Origin: Bacteroidales bacterium
Lineage (GTDB): Bacteria > Bacteroidota > Bacteroidia > Bacteroidales > P3
Assembly: GCA_017530105.1 (NCBI GenBank)
Contig: JAFXMW010000008.1
Location: 1-38,098 of the forward strand
Direction: 5' to 3'
DNA length: 38,098 nucleotides
Below are positions 7,842 through 15,893 of this stretch, in pieces (within the stretch, counting starts at the first letter, position 1; every line of letters begins with the position of its first letter). The notes under the pieces were generated by a model, which saw only the letters and a list, made by a program, of their open reading frames with translations, made no database searches and was not told the DNA's origin. A program made the position numbers and the translations under genes.

Positions 7842-8504
7842 ATGAAAATAGGAATAATTATTGCCATGGATATTGAGTATCGGAAGATGCTCGATGTACT
7901 GGGGGGTAAGCCCGAGGGTAAGGTGGGCGGCAATGAGGTAGTATTGTGGCAGTGTGGCATAGGGAAAGTGAATGCTGCTATCGGTACGCTACGCCTTGTT
8001 CAGGAACACCATCCGGATTGCATTGTCAGCACGGGCCTTGCGGGAGGAATTGATGCCGGGCTTGATGTGATGGATGTTGTGGTTGGAAGTCAAACGGTAT
8101 ATCATGATGTTTGGTGTGGAATGGGAAATGTCTATGGACAGGTACAGGGACTTCCTGCTCGCTTTGATGCCAACCCAATGCTTTTGAAATATGCAAGTAC
8201 GGGAGACAAAGTAGTGAAGGAGGGACTGATTTGCACGGGAGACCAGTTTATTACCGATAAGGAAGAACTGCAGAGAATCAAATCCAATTTTCCGGATGCA
8301 TTGGCTTGTGAGATGGAGTCTGCAGCGATAGCTCACACTTGTTTCCTGCTGAATATGCCTTTTTTGAGTATTAGGGTAATCAGTGATACACCGGGTAATA
8401 CTGACAATCACCAGATGCAATGGGAGGATTTTCTTGCCTCGATGGGTGAGAGGTCGTTTGACTTTATACAGCATTTCCTTGCACGATTGCCTGAAAAAAT
8501 TTAA
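7842..8504 (+). CDS. mtnN: 5'-methylthioadenosine/S-adenosylhomocysteine nucleosidase
   Basis: A 220-aa cytoplasmic enzyme of the PNP/UDP phosphorylase family that cleaves adenine from S-adenosylhomocysteine and methylthioadenosine. Supporting segments are the first strand IGIIIAMDIEY, the GIGKVNAA loop, STGLAGG, the CEMESAA substrate-binding motif and the catalytic Asp in IRVISDTPG. It is followed after 16 nt by luxS, which uses its product S-ribosylhomocysteine, so the two form a functional pair in methyl-cycle recycling and AI-2 production. Length is close to the usual 230 residues. Confidence 0.93.
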   Translation: MKIGIIIAMDIEYRKMLDVLGGKPEGKVGGNEVVLWQCGIGKVNAAIGTLRLVQEHHPDCIVSTGLAGGIDAGLDVMDVVVGSQTVYHDVWCGMGNVYGQVQGLPARFDANPMLLKYASTGDKVVKEGLICTGDQFITDKEELQRIKSNFPDALACEMESAAIAHTCFLLNMPFLSIRVISDTPGNTDNHQMQWEDFLASMGERSFDFIQHFLARLPEKI

Positions 8505-8520
8505 TAATTAGAGTAATACA

Positions 8521-9006
8521 ATGAAGACGATACCAAGTTTTACGATTGACCATATACATTTGCTGCGGGGTATTTATGTGTCGCGCAAAGATCAGATAGG
8601 CGGTGATGTGGTCACTACTTTTGACATTAGAATGAAAGAGCCTAATCGCGAGCCGGTTCTTGGACAGGGCGCTATCCACACGATAGAACATCTTGCTGCG
8701 ACGTATCTGCGGAATAACCCCCAGTGGGCAAACAAGATTGTTTATTGGGGCCCGATGGGCTGTCTTACAGGGAATTATTTGTTGATGCGTAGTGATTTAC
8801 AATCTGAAGATATTGTTGATTTGATGAAGGAGACGTTCAGCTTTATTGCTTCATACGAAGGTGAAGTGCCCGGGGTGGCACCTAAAGATTGTGGCAACTA
8901 TCTACTACATGACTTGCCTATGGCTAAATGGGAGTCGGAAAAGTATCTGCATGAAGTGTTAGAGCAGATAAAATATGAAAATTTGCATTATCCTGCTCAA
9001 CAATGA
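8521..9006 (+). CDS. luxS: S-ribosylhomocysteine lyase LuxS
   Basis: A 161-aa enzyme that splits S-ribosylhomocysteine into homocysteine and DPD, the precursor of autoinducer-2. The metal ligands are visible as His53 and His57 in HTIEH and Cys124 in PKDCGN; the catalytic cysteine is Cys81 in GPMGCLTG. The full family length is present. It is the second gene after the nucleosidase and probably translated from the same mRNA. A weak A-rich stem-loop at 9024-9052 may mark the end of the unit before the tRNA gene. Confidence 0.96.
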   Translation: MKTIPSFTIDHIHLLRGIYVSRKDQIGGDVVTTFDIRMKEPNREPVLGQGAIHTIEHLAATYLRNNPQWANKIVYWGPMGCLTGNYLLMRSDLQSEDIVDLMKETFSFIASYEGEVPGVAPKDCGNYLLHDLPMAKWESEKYLHEVLEQIKYENLHYPAQQ

Positions 9007-9101
9007 TTATTATGAGGTAGTGGGTGGAAAAAAGAAAAAAAACTATTTCCACACAATAATAAATGCAAATGATAGTTATTTGAGACGAAATTAAAGAAAG
9101 A

Positions 9102-9175
9102 GGCCCCGTAGTTCAGCTGAATAGAACGTCGGATTCCGGTTCCGAAAGTCGTGGGTTTGAATCCCGCCGGGGTCA
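9102..9175 (+). tRNA. tRNA-Arg (anticodon CCG)
   Basis: A 74-nt cloverleaf. The acceptor stem is 9102-9108 with 9168-9174 (one G-T pair), the D arm 9111-9127, the anticodon stem TCGGA/TCCGA with loop 9134-9140 and anticodon CCG at 9136-9138, a five-base variable loop and a T arm at 9151-9167 with one T-G pair. The discriminator is A9175 and CCA is not encoded. It reads CGG arginine codons. The CPBP protease gene starts only 15 nt after its 3' end. Confidence 0.95.
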
Positions 9176-9190
9176 CAAAATCTTCAAATA

Positions 9191-10069
9191 ATGAAGAATA
9201 TCTCTGTTTTTTTTAAAGACTCAAAGCCCTTTGTCCAGCTTATGGGGCTTTTTTTTCTTTTTGTTGTAGGATTGATAGCGGCAGGGGCTATACAAAGCCT
9301 TTTCCCGGTTGGCGGGAAAGACGATTCCTCAATAAGAATGCAACTATTGGTGCAAGCAGGTGCACAGTTGTTAATGTTTTTTGTCCCTGCTCTGCTATTT
9401 GCCTTTTTGTTCCAAGGTAGTCCTAAAAACTATTTCATGGCTAACTTGCAGGGCAAATTTTGGGGGCTGTCGTTTGTGGCTATAGTGATATTACTATTGC
9501 TTGTGCCTGTGAATGACTGGATAACCTATTGGAATGAGAATTGGAAGTTGGGGAGTCTTGATGATTTGTCTCGAGGGTTGTCAAATCAGTCGAAACAGAT
9601 AATGGAGCAACTTCTTTCGCTTTCCTCTTTTGGAGATGTTGTGTTGCAATTGTTGGTCATTGCCTTGGTTCCTGCTATTTGTGAAGAGTTGTTCTTTCGT
9701 GGTGCGCTCCAGCAGATTTTCCAATGCTGGGTGGGTAACCGACACCTGGCAGTGATAATTACAGCATTGATTTTCTCGGTAGCGCATGGCGATATTTATG
9801 GTTTGGTTCCCCGTTTTGTGTTGGGCTTGCTATTGGGATATTTCTTTGTCTTATCCGGGTCGATACTGGTGAACATTTGTGCCCATTTTTTCAATAATGC
9901 AGTTGTTGTGTTGCTATATCTTTTTTATCACAAAGGAGTGCTTACAGCCTCTCCTTCCGAGCCATTGCAGATGACGTGGTCAGTTGTGGTTATGTGTACG
10001 CTTGCAGCCGTTGCTCTCTTTGTGGTTTACTTCATTCAAAAAGGGTCAAAACAGCCTTCTAAATCATAG
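9191..10069 (+). CDS. CPBP family intramembrane metalloprotease
   Basis: A 292-aa polytopic membrane protein of the CPBP/Abi (CAAX protease-like) family. About seven to eight hydrophobic segments are visible, starting with residues 16-37. The family motifs are present: the glutamate pair and arginine in PAICEELFFRGALQ, a second motif with His in SVAHGDIYGLVPRFVLGLLLGYFF, and the third in NICAHFFNNAV. It should be an active metalloprotease of the cytoplasmic membrane; substrates are unknown. It stands alone between the tRNA gene and HU. Confidence 0.88.
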   Translation: MKNISVFFKDSKPFVQLMGLFFLFVVGLIAAGAIQSLFPVGGKDDSSIRMQLLVQAGAQLLMFFVPALLFAFLFQGSPKNYFMANLQGKFWGLSFVAIVILLLLVPVNDWITYWNENWKLGSLDDLSRGLSNQSKQIMEQLLSLSSFGDVVLQLLVIALVPAICEELFFRGALQQIFQCWVGNRHLAVIITALIFSVAHGDIYGLVPRFVLGLLLGYFFVLSGSILVNICAHFFNNAVVVLLYLFYHKGVLTASPSEPLQMTWSVVVMCTLAAVALFVVYFIQKGSKQPSKS

Positions 10070-10193
10070 TATGAGGTCTTATCTTTCAGTTTATTACTGA
10101 AAAAAAATAAAAAAAACTCCAAATGTAAGATGTTGTAAATAAAAGTCTTGTGAATTATTGGCGTATTTTTGGCCACTTGAGTTGAAAAAAAAC

Positions 10194-10224
10194 TTTTGTA
10201 TATCAATTATTTTTGGTACTTTTG
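10194..10224 (+). promoter_or_regulatory. Promoter of the HU gene
   Basis: A -33 TTTTG (10194-10198) and a -7 TACTTTTG (10217-10224) are separated by 18 nt, close to the Bacteroidetes sigma-ABfr consensus. The HU start lies 62 nt after the -7 box. Confidence 0.7.
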
Positions 10225-10286
10225 CAATCCGTTTCGCTCTTCAAGGGAAGGGTAAAAATGAATAATTAATCTCAAAGAAATATAAT

Positions 10287-10571
10287 ATGACAAAGGCAGA
10301 AATTGTTGCACAGATTGCACAAAAAACCGGAATCGAAAAGGTCGCCATCCAGGCCACCGTCGAAGAGTTTATGAATGTTGTGAAAGAGTCTCTCGCTGAA
10401 GGAGAGAATGTCTACCTCCGTGGTTTTGGTAGCTTCATCATCAAAAAGCGTGCTGAGAAGACAGGTCGTAACATCTCCAAGAATACTACCATCATCATCC
10501 CCGCTCACAATATTCCTTCGTTCAAGCCTGCAAAGACTTTCGTCAACGACGTGAAAAAGAGTGTAAAATAA
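10287..10571 (+). CDS. HU family DNA-binding protein
   Basis: A 94-aa bacterial histone-like protein. It has the MTKAEIVAQIA start helix, the GENVYLRGFGSFIIKKRAEKTGRN beta-arm signature and a basic C-terminal helix. It binds and bends DNA as a dimer. In place of the usual RNPxTG arm tip it has RNISKNTTIIIPA, a variant common in Bacteroidetes HU proteins. It has a strong promoter and lies directly before the mini-protein at 10590. Confidence 0.94.
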   Translation: MTKAEIVAQIAQKTGIEKVAIQATVEEFMNVVKESLAEGENVYLRGFGSFIIKKRAEKTGRNISKNTTIIIPAHNIPSFKPAKTFVNDVKKSVK

Positions 10572-10589
10572 TTTTTAATTTGTTATACA

Positions 10590-10679
10590 ATGCCTAACGG
10601 AAAAAAACACAAAAGACACAAGATGTCTACTCATAAGCGTAAAAAACGTTTGCGCAAGAATAGACATAAGAAGAAGTAG
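10590..10679 (+). CDS. COX24/AURKAIP1-type basic mini-protein
   Basis: A 29-residue, very basic protein reading MPNGKKHKRHKMSTHKRKKR and ending LRKNRHKKK. This sequence type is conserved across Bacteroidetes and related to the C-terminal motif of mitochondrial COX24/AURKAIP1 (mS38), a small ribosomal protein; a ribosome-associated role is therefore likely. It starts 18 nt after the HU stop and is followed by a strong terminator-like hairpin, so HU and this gene probably share a transcript. It is short enough to be missed by ordinary gene calling. Confidence 0.88.
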   Translation: MPNGKKHKRHKMSTHKRKKRLRKNRHKKK

Positions 10680-10720
10680 TAATTGCTGCTTCCAGTCTAA
10701 AAACCAATCTAACATCTAAA

Positions 10721-10767
10721 ACAAATTACACAACGGTGATTATCGCCGGGTTGTGTAATTTGTTTTT
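10721..10767 (+). terminator. Strong hairpin with U-tract just before the RNase G gene
   Basis: A perfect 14-bp stem (10721-10734 with 10750-10763) with a 15-nt apical part that can pair further, followed by a run of T. It ends 12 nt before the RNase G start. It reads as the terminator of the HU unit, but because no TAnnTTTG box lies between it and RNase G it may also act as a leader element of that gene. Confidence 0.8.
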
Positions 10768-10779
10768 ACTTTTAAAAGA

Positions 10780-12330
10780 ATGAACAAAGAACTAATAGTA
10801 TCTGCCACTGATAGTGAAATCCAGCTCGCACTGCTTGAAGACAAGCAGTTGGTGGAGCTTCATAAAGACAAAACCGGCAATAAAATCCATGTTGGTGATA
10901 TTTTTGTTGGGAAGGTGAGGAAGATAATGCCAGGATTGAATGCAGCATTCATTGATGTCGGAGAGGACAAGGATGGATTCGTACACTATCTTGATCTTGG
11001 TGCCAACTACAATTCATTGGCCAAATACATGAAACTGGCCATGAACGGCGACTCGTCAGTACGCACTCTTAACAATTTTAAAATAGAACCTTTACTCGAC
11101 AAGGTCGGGAACCTGTCAAATGTACTCAAGGTAGGGCAACTAATCCTTGGCCAGGTGGCAAAAGAACCGATATCCACTAAAGGTCCTAAACTGTCCGGTG
11201 ACCTTTCGTTTGCAGGTAGATATTTAGTTCTCAACCCATTTATTAACCGTATATCAATCTCCCAGAAAATAAAGGGGAGTGAAGAACGTGGACGTTTGCG
11301 CCGTTTGATGCAAAGCATTAAGCCTGCCAATTTCGGGGTCATTGTTCGTACCATTGCAGAAGGCAAGGATGTGGCGGAACTTGATGCGGACCTTAGGCAG
11401 TTGATGGCTCAATGGACAAGCCTCACAGAAAGTCTAAAACATATTACTGGTCCACAGAAAGTTCTTTCAGAACTCAGTACCACGTCCGCCTTGCTTCGAG
11501 ACGTGCTTACCGATGACTTCAACACCATCTATGTCAATAATGAGTCGGTATATAACGAGGTGCGTAATTATATCGGTTCTGTGGCACCCGAGAAAGCGGA
11601 TATAGTAAAGTATTATAAACTGGAAACACCTATCTTTGAACAGTTCGGTGTTTCGCGTGATATCCGCAAAGCTTTTGGGCGAATAGTAACCATTCGGTCG
11701 GGAGTGTATCTTTATATCGAGCACACCGAAGCCATGCATGTCATTGATGTCAATAGCGGCAACCATATTAAGGCCGGTGCAGGGCAAGAGGACACGGCCT
11801 TGCAGGTCAATATAGAGTCGGCAAAAGAGATTGCGCGTCAGTTGCGTCTCCGTGATATGGGAGGCATCGTCATAGTCGATTTTATTGATATGCAGAAAAC
11901 CGATAACCGAAAGAAACTGTATGAGGTGATGTGTGCTGAGATGTCAAGGGATAAGGCTCGTCACACAATCTTGCCTCTCAGCAAATTCGGTTTGATGCAA
12001 ATCACGCGTCAGCGAGTCCGTCCTGCCATTGAAGTGGACGTTCAAGAAAAATGTCCTTTCTGTGATGGCACGGGCACCATCAAATCAAGTCTTGTGGTTG
12101 TGGATGAAATTGAATCGAACTTGCGTTACCTCTGTTCTTCTCAAAATGAAAAGCAACTCACCATTATTGTCCATCCCTATGTTTATGCCTATCTTACCAA
12201 AGGTTTGTTAAGTATTCGCCTGAAATGGATGTACAAGTACAGAGTTCGTCTTAAAGTCAGGCCTTCCGAGTCCTATGGACTTCTGAGTTATAAGTTCCTC
12301 AATGCTTCGGGCGATGAAATTGCTCTTTAG
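10780..12330 (+). CDS. rng: Ribonuclease G/E family endoribonuclease
   Basis: A 516-aa cytoplasmic endoribonuclease for rRNA processing and mRNA decay. In order: an N-terminal S1-like region (VGDIFVGKVRKIMPGLNAAFIDVGEDKDGFVH), a 5'-sensor/RNase H-like central part, the catalytic Asp motifs in MHVIDVNSG and GGIVIVDFIDM, and the zinc-link CPFCDGTG near 425 followed by the small domain. It lacks the long C-terminal scaffold of RNase E, so RNase G is the better name. A 14-bp hairpin lies directly upstream. Its 3' end overlaps the lysozyme gene by 17 nt. Confidence 0.93.
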   Translation: MNKELIVSATDSEIQLALLEDKQLVELHKDKTGNKIHVGDIFVGKVRKIMPGLNAAFIDVGEDKDGFVHYLDLGANYNSLAKYMKLAMNGDSSVRTLNNFKIEPLLDKVGNLSNVLKVGQLILGQVAKEPISTKGPKLSGDLSFAGRYLVLNPFINRISISQKIKGSEERGRLRRLMQSIKPANFGVIVRTIAEGKDVAELDADLRQLMAQWTSLTESLKHITGPQKVLSELSTTSALLRDVLTDDFNTIYVNNESVYNEVRNYIGSVAPEKADIVKYYKLETPIFEQFGVSRDIRKAFGRIVTIRSGVYLYIEHTEAMHVIDVNSGNHIKAGAGQEDTALQVNIESAKEIARQLRLRDMGGIVIVDFIDMQKTDNRKKLYEVMCAEMSRDKARHTILPLSKFGLMQITRQRVRPAIEVDVQEKCPFCDGTGTIKSSLVVVDEIESNLRYLCSSQNEKQLTIIVHPYVYAYLTKGLLSIRLKWMYKYRVRLKVRPSESYGLLSYKFLNASGDEIAL

Positions 12331-13063
12331 CCCACTCCATTTCAGGACACTTGTTTTTTTCTTTGCGCTTGTGTTGCTTCATTCCTCTGCTACATGGGCG
12401 CAAGGTATTGATGTGTCAAAATATCAAGGCAAAGTAAATTGGTCAAAAGTGGCCAAAAGCAAAAAGGTTAAGTTTGTGTATATCCGTGCCACTGAGGGCG
12501 CTTCAATACGCGACGGCTACTACAAAACCAACTTAGCGGCGGCACGTAAAGCGGGCATTCTTGTGGGAAGTTATCATGTTTACAGCAGTAAGACTACGGC
12601 CTATCAACAATTTGCCAATTTTAAATCACTTGTTGTCAAGAAAAAGCAAGACCTTGTTCCTGTTCTTGACATAGAAGGCCACCATAGCGGTCGTCTCAAC
12701 ATGCAGCGTGTGAATAAATTGCTGGAGTTGATGGAACAGGAGTATGGAGCCAGGCCTATCATTTACACCAGCGAGAAGGTGTATAATGAGCATTTTGCCA
12801 CAAAACGTTATGCTAAATATCATATTTTTGTTGCCAAGTATGAGGGAAAACCCGAAATCCGATACACCTTATGGCAGTATAGCACTGTCGGGCGGATACC
12901 GGGCATAGCTGGTGATGTAGACCTTGACAAATTCCATCCCAAACATAGCCTTAAGGACATCAAGATGCCCCGACGCCAAGTGAAGAAGGACAAATCCAGT
13001 CAATCCGCTTCGTCCAATGGGGCTAAAGATACAAGTCAAACATCGGCGCCCAATAAAAAATAG
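12314..13063 (+). CDS. Glycoside hydrolase family 25 lysozyme
   Basis: With the ATG at 12314 the protein has 249 aa and a clean signal peptide (hydrophobic run ending ATWA-QG). An ATG at 12302 would add four residues and is less likely. The mature protein is a GH25 domain: GIDVSKYQGKVNW with the first Asp, FVYIRATEG, GSYHVY, the catalytic pair in VPVLDIEG, and WQYSTVGRIPGIAGDVDLDKF at the end. It should cleave the beta-1,4 bond between MurNAc and GlcNAc in the periplasm. A Lys/Ser-rich low-complexity tail of about 40 residues follows. The start overlaps the RNase G stop by 17 nt, so translation may be coupled. Confidence 0.9.
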   Translation: MKLLFSPLHFRTLVFFFALVLLHSSATWAQGIDVSKYQGKVNWSKVAKSKKVKFVYIRATEGASIRDGYYKTNLAAARKAGILVGSYHVYSSKTTAYQQFANFKSLVVKKKQDLVPVLDIEGHHSGRLNMQRVNKLLELMEQEYGARPIIYTSEKVYNEHFATKRYAKYHIFVAKYEGKPEIRYTLWQYSTVGRIPGIAGDVDLDKFHPKHSLKDIKMPRRQVKKDKSSQSASSNGAKDTSQTSAPNKK

Positions 13064-13479
13064 TGATGTGGGTTTGCTCATGCCTACAAAGTATGTCAAA
13101 AAGAGAACCATTATTTGTTCTGTTTCCCTCTTTGATTTTAAACAAGTGGCGGTAGAGCGGGGGATAGGATTGATTCTTTTTTGATGTTTTTTCTGTCTTT
13201 TTCCTCAGTGCTCAAAAGTCGAGTCTCCGACTGTGTTTTGTTGTGTTCGTCTATTTCTCTTACCACGTAGTTTTGTCATCCTGATATTACCTATATTGCA
13301 TCGAAATTCAGTCCTTTAGACTTTGAAGAATATTTTTTTATTCGGAAAATGTCTCTAATTGTAAAAAAATCATTAACTTTGCAAGTCTGAAAATAGGCAT
13401 TCCCGACATCTGACAAAGACGTAGGTGGTGCGTATTAATGGTTGAATAATAATGATTTAGTAATTGAAATTAGACATTT
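13064..13479. other. 416-nt intergenic region before kamD
   Basis: No coding region is apparent on either strand apart from the antisense shadow of kamD at its right edge. It is AT-rich. It holds a weak 5-bp stem near 13215-13235 that might end the RNase G/lysozyme transcript, and the kam promoter box at 13374. I see no repeat or RNA gene in it. Confidence 0.5.
13374..13381 (+). promoter_or_regulatory. -7 box of the kam operon
   Basis: TAACTTTG matches TAnnTTTG about 100 nt before the kamD start, giving a leader of roughly 93 nt. A -33 element is not clear. I find no B12-box-like riboswitch sequence in the leader although the enzyme uses adenosylcobalamin. Confidence 0.6.
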
Positions 13480-15036
13480 ATGCAACAAAGTAAAGTAGGA
13501 CTTGATTTTGAAAAAGTCGAACATGCACGGGGTGTGGCACGTAAAATTGCCAACCAAGTGCAGGATTTTGTGGGCAATTATACCACAGTTGCGGTCGAAC
13601 GTACTATTTGTCGTCTTCTTGGTATCGACGGCATCGATGCCAACGAGGTCCCCCTGCCCAATGTCGTGGTGGACGAGTTGAAAAGCAAAGGCCTTTTGGG
13701 GCAGGGAGTGTGTTTCTTCATGGGCAATGCTGTCCTTGAAACCGGCAAAACTCCTCAGGAAATTGCCGAAGCAATATGCGACGGTAAATTGGACATTACA
13801 CGGTTGCCGGTACAAAGCGCTGAGGAGATCAAAGGTGCTTTGCAACCTTTTATCGATGCCAACATTGCCCGCATCCGCGGCCGTCGTCAACGTAGGGAAG
13901 AGTATATCGCCACCATTGGTGAAGGCAGCAAACCTTATCTCTACATCATTGTCGCCACAGGTAATATCTACGAGGACGTTGTCCAGGCTCAGGCCGGTGC
14001 TCGACAGGGTGCCGATATTATCGCCGTCATCCGCACCACGGGACAAAGCCTTCTCGACTATGTCCCCTATGGCGCCACCACCGAAGGCTTTGGCGGTACT
14101 TTTGCCACTCAGGAGAATTTCCGCATCATGCGTAAAGCCCTCGACGAAGTTGGTGAGGAGGTAGGACGCTATATCCGTCTCTGCAATTATTGTTCCGGTC
14201 TCTGTATGCCCGAAATTGCGGCTATGGGTGCACTCGAAGGACTTGATGTGATGCTCAACGATGCTCTTTACGGCATCCTCTTCCGCGATATTAACATGCA
14301 GCGTACTTTGATTGACCAGTATTTCAGCCGTATCATCAACGGCTTTGCTGGTGTTATCATCAACACAGGTGAAGACAACTACCTCACCACTGCCGATGCT
14401 TACGAAGAGGCTCACACCGTTTTGGCTTCCGACTTCATCAACGAGCAGTTGGCCCTCTTGGCAGGTCTTCCCGAAGAGCAGCAGGGTCTTGGTCATGCTT
14501 TCGAAATGGATCCCATGTTGGAGAATGGTTTCCTCTACGAGTTGGCACAGGCTCAGATGCTGCGCGAAATCTTCCCCAAAGCACCGCTCAAATACATGCC
14601 TCCCACCAAGTTCATGACCGGAAACATTTTCCGTGGCCATATTCAGGACGCTCTCTTCAACATCATTGGACAGTGGACTCATCAGGGGCTGCAACTCCTC
14701 GGCATGCCTACCGAAGCCATCCATACCCCCTTTATGAGCGACCGCTATCTCTCCATCGAGAACGCCAAATACATCTTTAACAACATGAAGGATATTGGCG
14801 AGGAAGTGGAATTCAAAGAAAACGGTATTGTTCGCAACCGTGCAAAGAAGGTGCTTGACGATGCCACCAAACTCCTCGAGGCCATGGAGAGCGAAGGACT
14901 CTTCTCCGCTCTCGAAAAGGGCATCTTTGCCAACGTCAAACGTCCCAAGAACGGAGGTAAAGGTCTCGACGGTGTCACGCTCAAGGCGGACAACTATTTC
15001 AACCCGTTTATCGATATTATGAAAGGCAAGAAGTAA
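13480..15036 (+). CDS. kamD: Lysine 5,6-aminomutase alpha subunit
   Basis: A 518-aa protein matching the large subunit of the adenosylcobalamin- and PLP-dependent lysine 5,6-aminomutase, which moves an amino group in D-lysine or L-beta-lysine during anaerobic lysine fermentation. Typical segments are the N-terminal FVGNYTTVAVERTICRLLGIDG, the REEYIATIGEG region and the VATGNIYEDVVQAQAGARQGADIIAVIRTTGQSLLDYVPYG barrel segment. Length matches characterised enzymes. It is followed after 22 nt by the beta subunit. Codons end strongly in C, which suggests high expression and opens long antisense frames that are not genes. The rest of the pathway is not in the window. Confidence 0.95.
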   Translation: MQQSKVGLDFEKVEHARGVARKIANQVQDFVGNYTTVAVERTICRLLGIDGIDANEVPLPNVVVDELKSKGLLGQGVCFFMGNAVLETGKTPQEIAEAICDGKLDITRLPVQSAEEIKGALQPFIDANIARIRGRRQRREEYIATIGEGSKPYLYIIVATGNIYEDVVQAQAGARQGADIIAVIRTTGQSLLDYVPYGATTEGFGGTFATQENFRIMRKALDEVGEEVGRYIRLCNYCSGLCMPEIAAMGALEGLDVMLNDALYGILFRDINMQRTLIDQYFSRIINGFAGVIINTGEDNYLTTADAYEEAHTVLASDFINEQLALLAGLPEEQQGLGHAFEMDPMLENGFLYELAQAQMLREIFPKAPLKYMPPTKFMTGNIFRGHIQDALFNIIGQWTHQGLQLLGMPTEAIHTPFMSDRYLSIENAKYIFNNMKDIGEEVEFKENGIVRNRAKKVLDDATKLLEAMESEGLFSALEKGIFANVKRPKNGGKGLDGVTLKADNYFNPFIDIMKGKK

Positions 15037-15058
15037 AACCCATCAAAAACGCAATACC

Positions 15059-15847
15059 ATGAGTGAAGGATTGTATTCAATGGAGGCAAAGGATTACGAC
15101 AAAACCCTTGACCTCACCAAGATAAAACCCTATGGCGATACCATGAACGATGGTAAAACCCAGTTGAGTTTCACACTCCCCGTCCCTGCCGGCGACGAGG
15201 CCATCGAGGCTGCTAAACAGCTGATGAAGAAGATGGGTTTCGAAAACCCTCTGGTCGTTTACAGCAAAGAATTGACCGAAGGTTTCACCTTCTTCAACTG
15301 CTACGGCAGCTGCACCCATACCGTCGACTATTCCACCATTCATGTCCCCAAGGTTGAGTCCACAACCATGGACATGCACGAGTGCGACGAGTATATTCGT
15401 GAACACATTGGCCGCAAAATTGTCATCGTCGGTGCCAGCACCGGAACCGATGCCCACACTGTCGGCATCGATGCCATCATGAACATGAAAGGCTATGCAG
15501 GCCACTATGGGCTTGAACGCTACGACATGATTGACGCCTACAACCTTGGCAGCCAAGTACCCAATGAGGACTTCATTGCCAAAGGTATTGAACTCCACGC
15601 CGATGCTCTTATCGTCTCCCAGACCGTCACCCAGAAAGACATCCATATCAAAAACCTCACCGAATTGGTCGAGATGCTCGAAGCCGAAGGTCTCCGCGAC
15701 AAGATTATCCTCATCTGCGGTGGCCCCCGCATCAGCCATGAACTCGCCAAAGAACTGGGTTATGATGCCGGTTTCGGCATGAACACCTACGCCGACGATG
15801 AGGCTTCTTTCATTGCCCAGGAAATGGTCAAGCGCGGTATGAAATAA
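15059..15847 (+). CDS. kamE: Lysine 5,6-aminomutase beta subunit
   Basis: A 262-aa subunit carrying both cofactor sites. The cobalamin motif DxHxxG is at residues 131-136 with the lower axial ligand His133 (TGTDAHTVG), and Lys144 in IMNMKGYAGHYG is the PLP Schiff-base lysine; both numbers equal those of the characterised Clostridium enzyme. A Rossmann-like cobalamin domain follows (LIVSQTVTQKDIHIKNL and IILICGGPRIS). It forms the active complex with KamD, encoded just upstream. No reactivase or KamB/KamC-like gene is adjacent. Confidence 0.96.
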   Translation: MSEGLYSMEAKDYDKTLDLTKIKPYGDTMNDGKTQLSFTLPVPAGDEAIEAAKQLMKKMGFENPLVVYSKELTEGFTFFNCYGSCTHTVDYSTIHVPKVESTTMDMHECDEYIREHIGRKIVIVGASTGTDAHTVGIDAIMNMKGYAGHYGLERYDMIDAYNLGSQVPNEDFIAKGIELHADALIVSQTVTQKDIHIKNLTELVEMLEAEGLRDKIILICGGPRISHELAKELGYDAGFGMNTYADDEASFIAQEMVKRGMK

Positions 15848-15893
15848 CCCCTGCATCAAATCATTGAAAAAATAACATTAAATAATAATAACT

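Noticed and set aside
10084..10102. Stem-loop after the CPBP gene
   Set aside because: The 7-bp stem is followed by A rather than T on the plus strand, so it is not an intrinsic terminator for that gene, and no minus-strand gene uses it.
13382..13479. Cobalamin riboswitch in the kamD leader
   Set aside because: I looked for one because KamDE needs adenosylcobalamin; the leader is under 100 nt, AT-rich and shows no B12-box-like sequence.
13435..14724. Long minus-strand open frame opposite kamD (about 430 codons)
   Set aside because: kamD is certain from motifs and length; the antisense frame arises from its strong C-ending codon bias and has no recognisable domain. The same holds for minus-strand frames opposite kamE (15077-15859) and the CoA-transferase gene (15861-16490).
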